DNA of 64,000 nt from Peribacillus simplex (GTDB taxonomy: Bacteria; Bacillota; Bacilli; Bacillales; DSM-1321), in contig NZ_CP011008.1 in assembly GCF_001578185.1 (NCBI RefSeq), forward strand, positions 2,942,001 to 3,006,000, in the 5' to 3' direction. Positions 63,840-64,000 of this stretch are shown here, in pieces. The position numbers were made by a program, and so were the translations under genes. How positions within the stretch are numbered: the stretch's first letter is position 1; each line of letters opens with the position of its first letter. The notes beneath the pieces were generated by a model that saw only the letters and a list, made by a program, of their open reading frames with translations, was not told the DNA's origin and searched no databases.

Positions 63840-64000
63840 ATGATAAAGGAAAAAGAACGCGGGGAGACAACGGAATATGTCTACAATTTATTAAAAGAAA
63901 AGATTTTTGTATGGGATTTATCGCCGGGACAAAAAATCAATATCAGCCATTTAACCCGGGAAATCAACATTAGCGCCATACCTCTCAGAGAAGCATTATC
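63840..64000 (+). CDS. GntR-family regulator, N-terminus only
   Basis: ATG at 63840-63842 follows TTAGGGGCATTTCG; 53 codons are visible before the window ends. The sequence TTEYVYNLLKEKIFVWDLSP then GQKINISHLTREINISAIPL and REAL is the winged helix of FadR-subfamily GntR proteins (the usual -PGQ-x-[IL], SR/I-x-PLREAL pattern). It is transcribed away from the dehydrogenase operon, so it is the likely regulator of that operon through the shared region. The effector domain is outside the window. Confidence 0.88.
   Translation, partial: MIKEKERGETTEYVYNLLKEKIFVWDLSPGQKINISHLTREINISAIPLREAL

Overview
The window looks like chromosome from an endospore-forming Bacillaceae species. The evidence is a cotJABC spore-coat operon, a gerA-type germination operon, flotillin, HelD, AlaX and CvfB homologues, AGGAGG-like ribosome binding sites, low GC and many Bacillus-type insertion sequences. 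A Peribacillus-like bacterium (the former Bacillus simplex group) is my guess from gene content; nothing in the window proves the species.

Layout. 1-12 kb is ordinary core sequence: an exported LysM protein cut by the window edge, cotJABC, cvfB, a truncated receiver-domain gene, an AlaX editing protein, two small unknowns, a GNAT acetyltransferase, helD, an RDD membrane protein and an ABC-F ATPase. 12.4-13.4 kb holds two decayed transposase remnants. 13.4-30.7 kb is a fructan region, all on the minus strand. One block is a fructokinase, a 1018-residue secreted GH32 fructanase, a three-gene sugar ABC importer and a DeoR-type regulator, with a perfect cre site and repeated operator-like sequence ahead of the binding-protein gene. 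The next block is an orphan sugar-binding lipoprotein with a YesM/YesN-type two-component system, followed by levansucrase (sacB) and endolevanase (levB). Together these could make levan, cut it, import fructose and phosphorylate it.

31-51 kb is a decaying, repeat-rich zone. It has two intact identical IS3-family elements in inverted orientation, a group II intron, a broken IS110 element and several IS231-like (IS4-family) copies, ends and a possible mini-cassette. It also has broken remnants of a siderophore permease, an alpha/beta hydrolase, an EamA exporter, flotillin, an FbpB-like protein and a MerR-like protein. Intact genes here include a YerD-type FMN enzyme, an SDR protein, a royal-jelly-family protein, a VOC protein, a lipoprotein and a YxcD-like gene.

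51.5-55 kb is a three-gene spore germination receptor operon, followed by about 1.2 kb of decayed sequence with a Doc/Fic toxin remnant. 56-64 kb is a catabolic operon (aldehyde dehydrogenase, two iron-dependent alcohol dehydrogenases, an MFS carrier and a succinate-semialdehyde-type dehydrogenase) with a divergent GntR regulator cut by the right edge.

The most striking structural observation is that both intact IS3-family copies sit inside the loop of what was a Rho-independent terminator hairpin: joining the flanks and removing one target duplication restores perfect stems of 8 and 13 bp. The group II intron lies directly after a third terminator. Mobile DNA in this window therefore repeatedly uses transcription terminators as landing sites.
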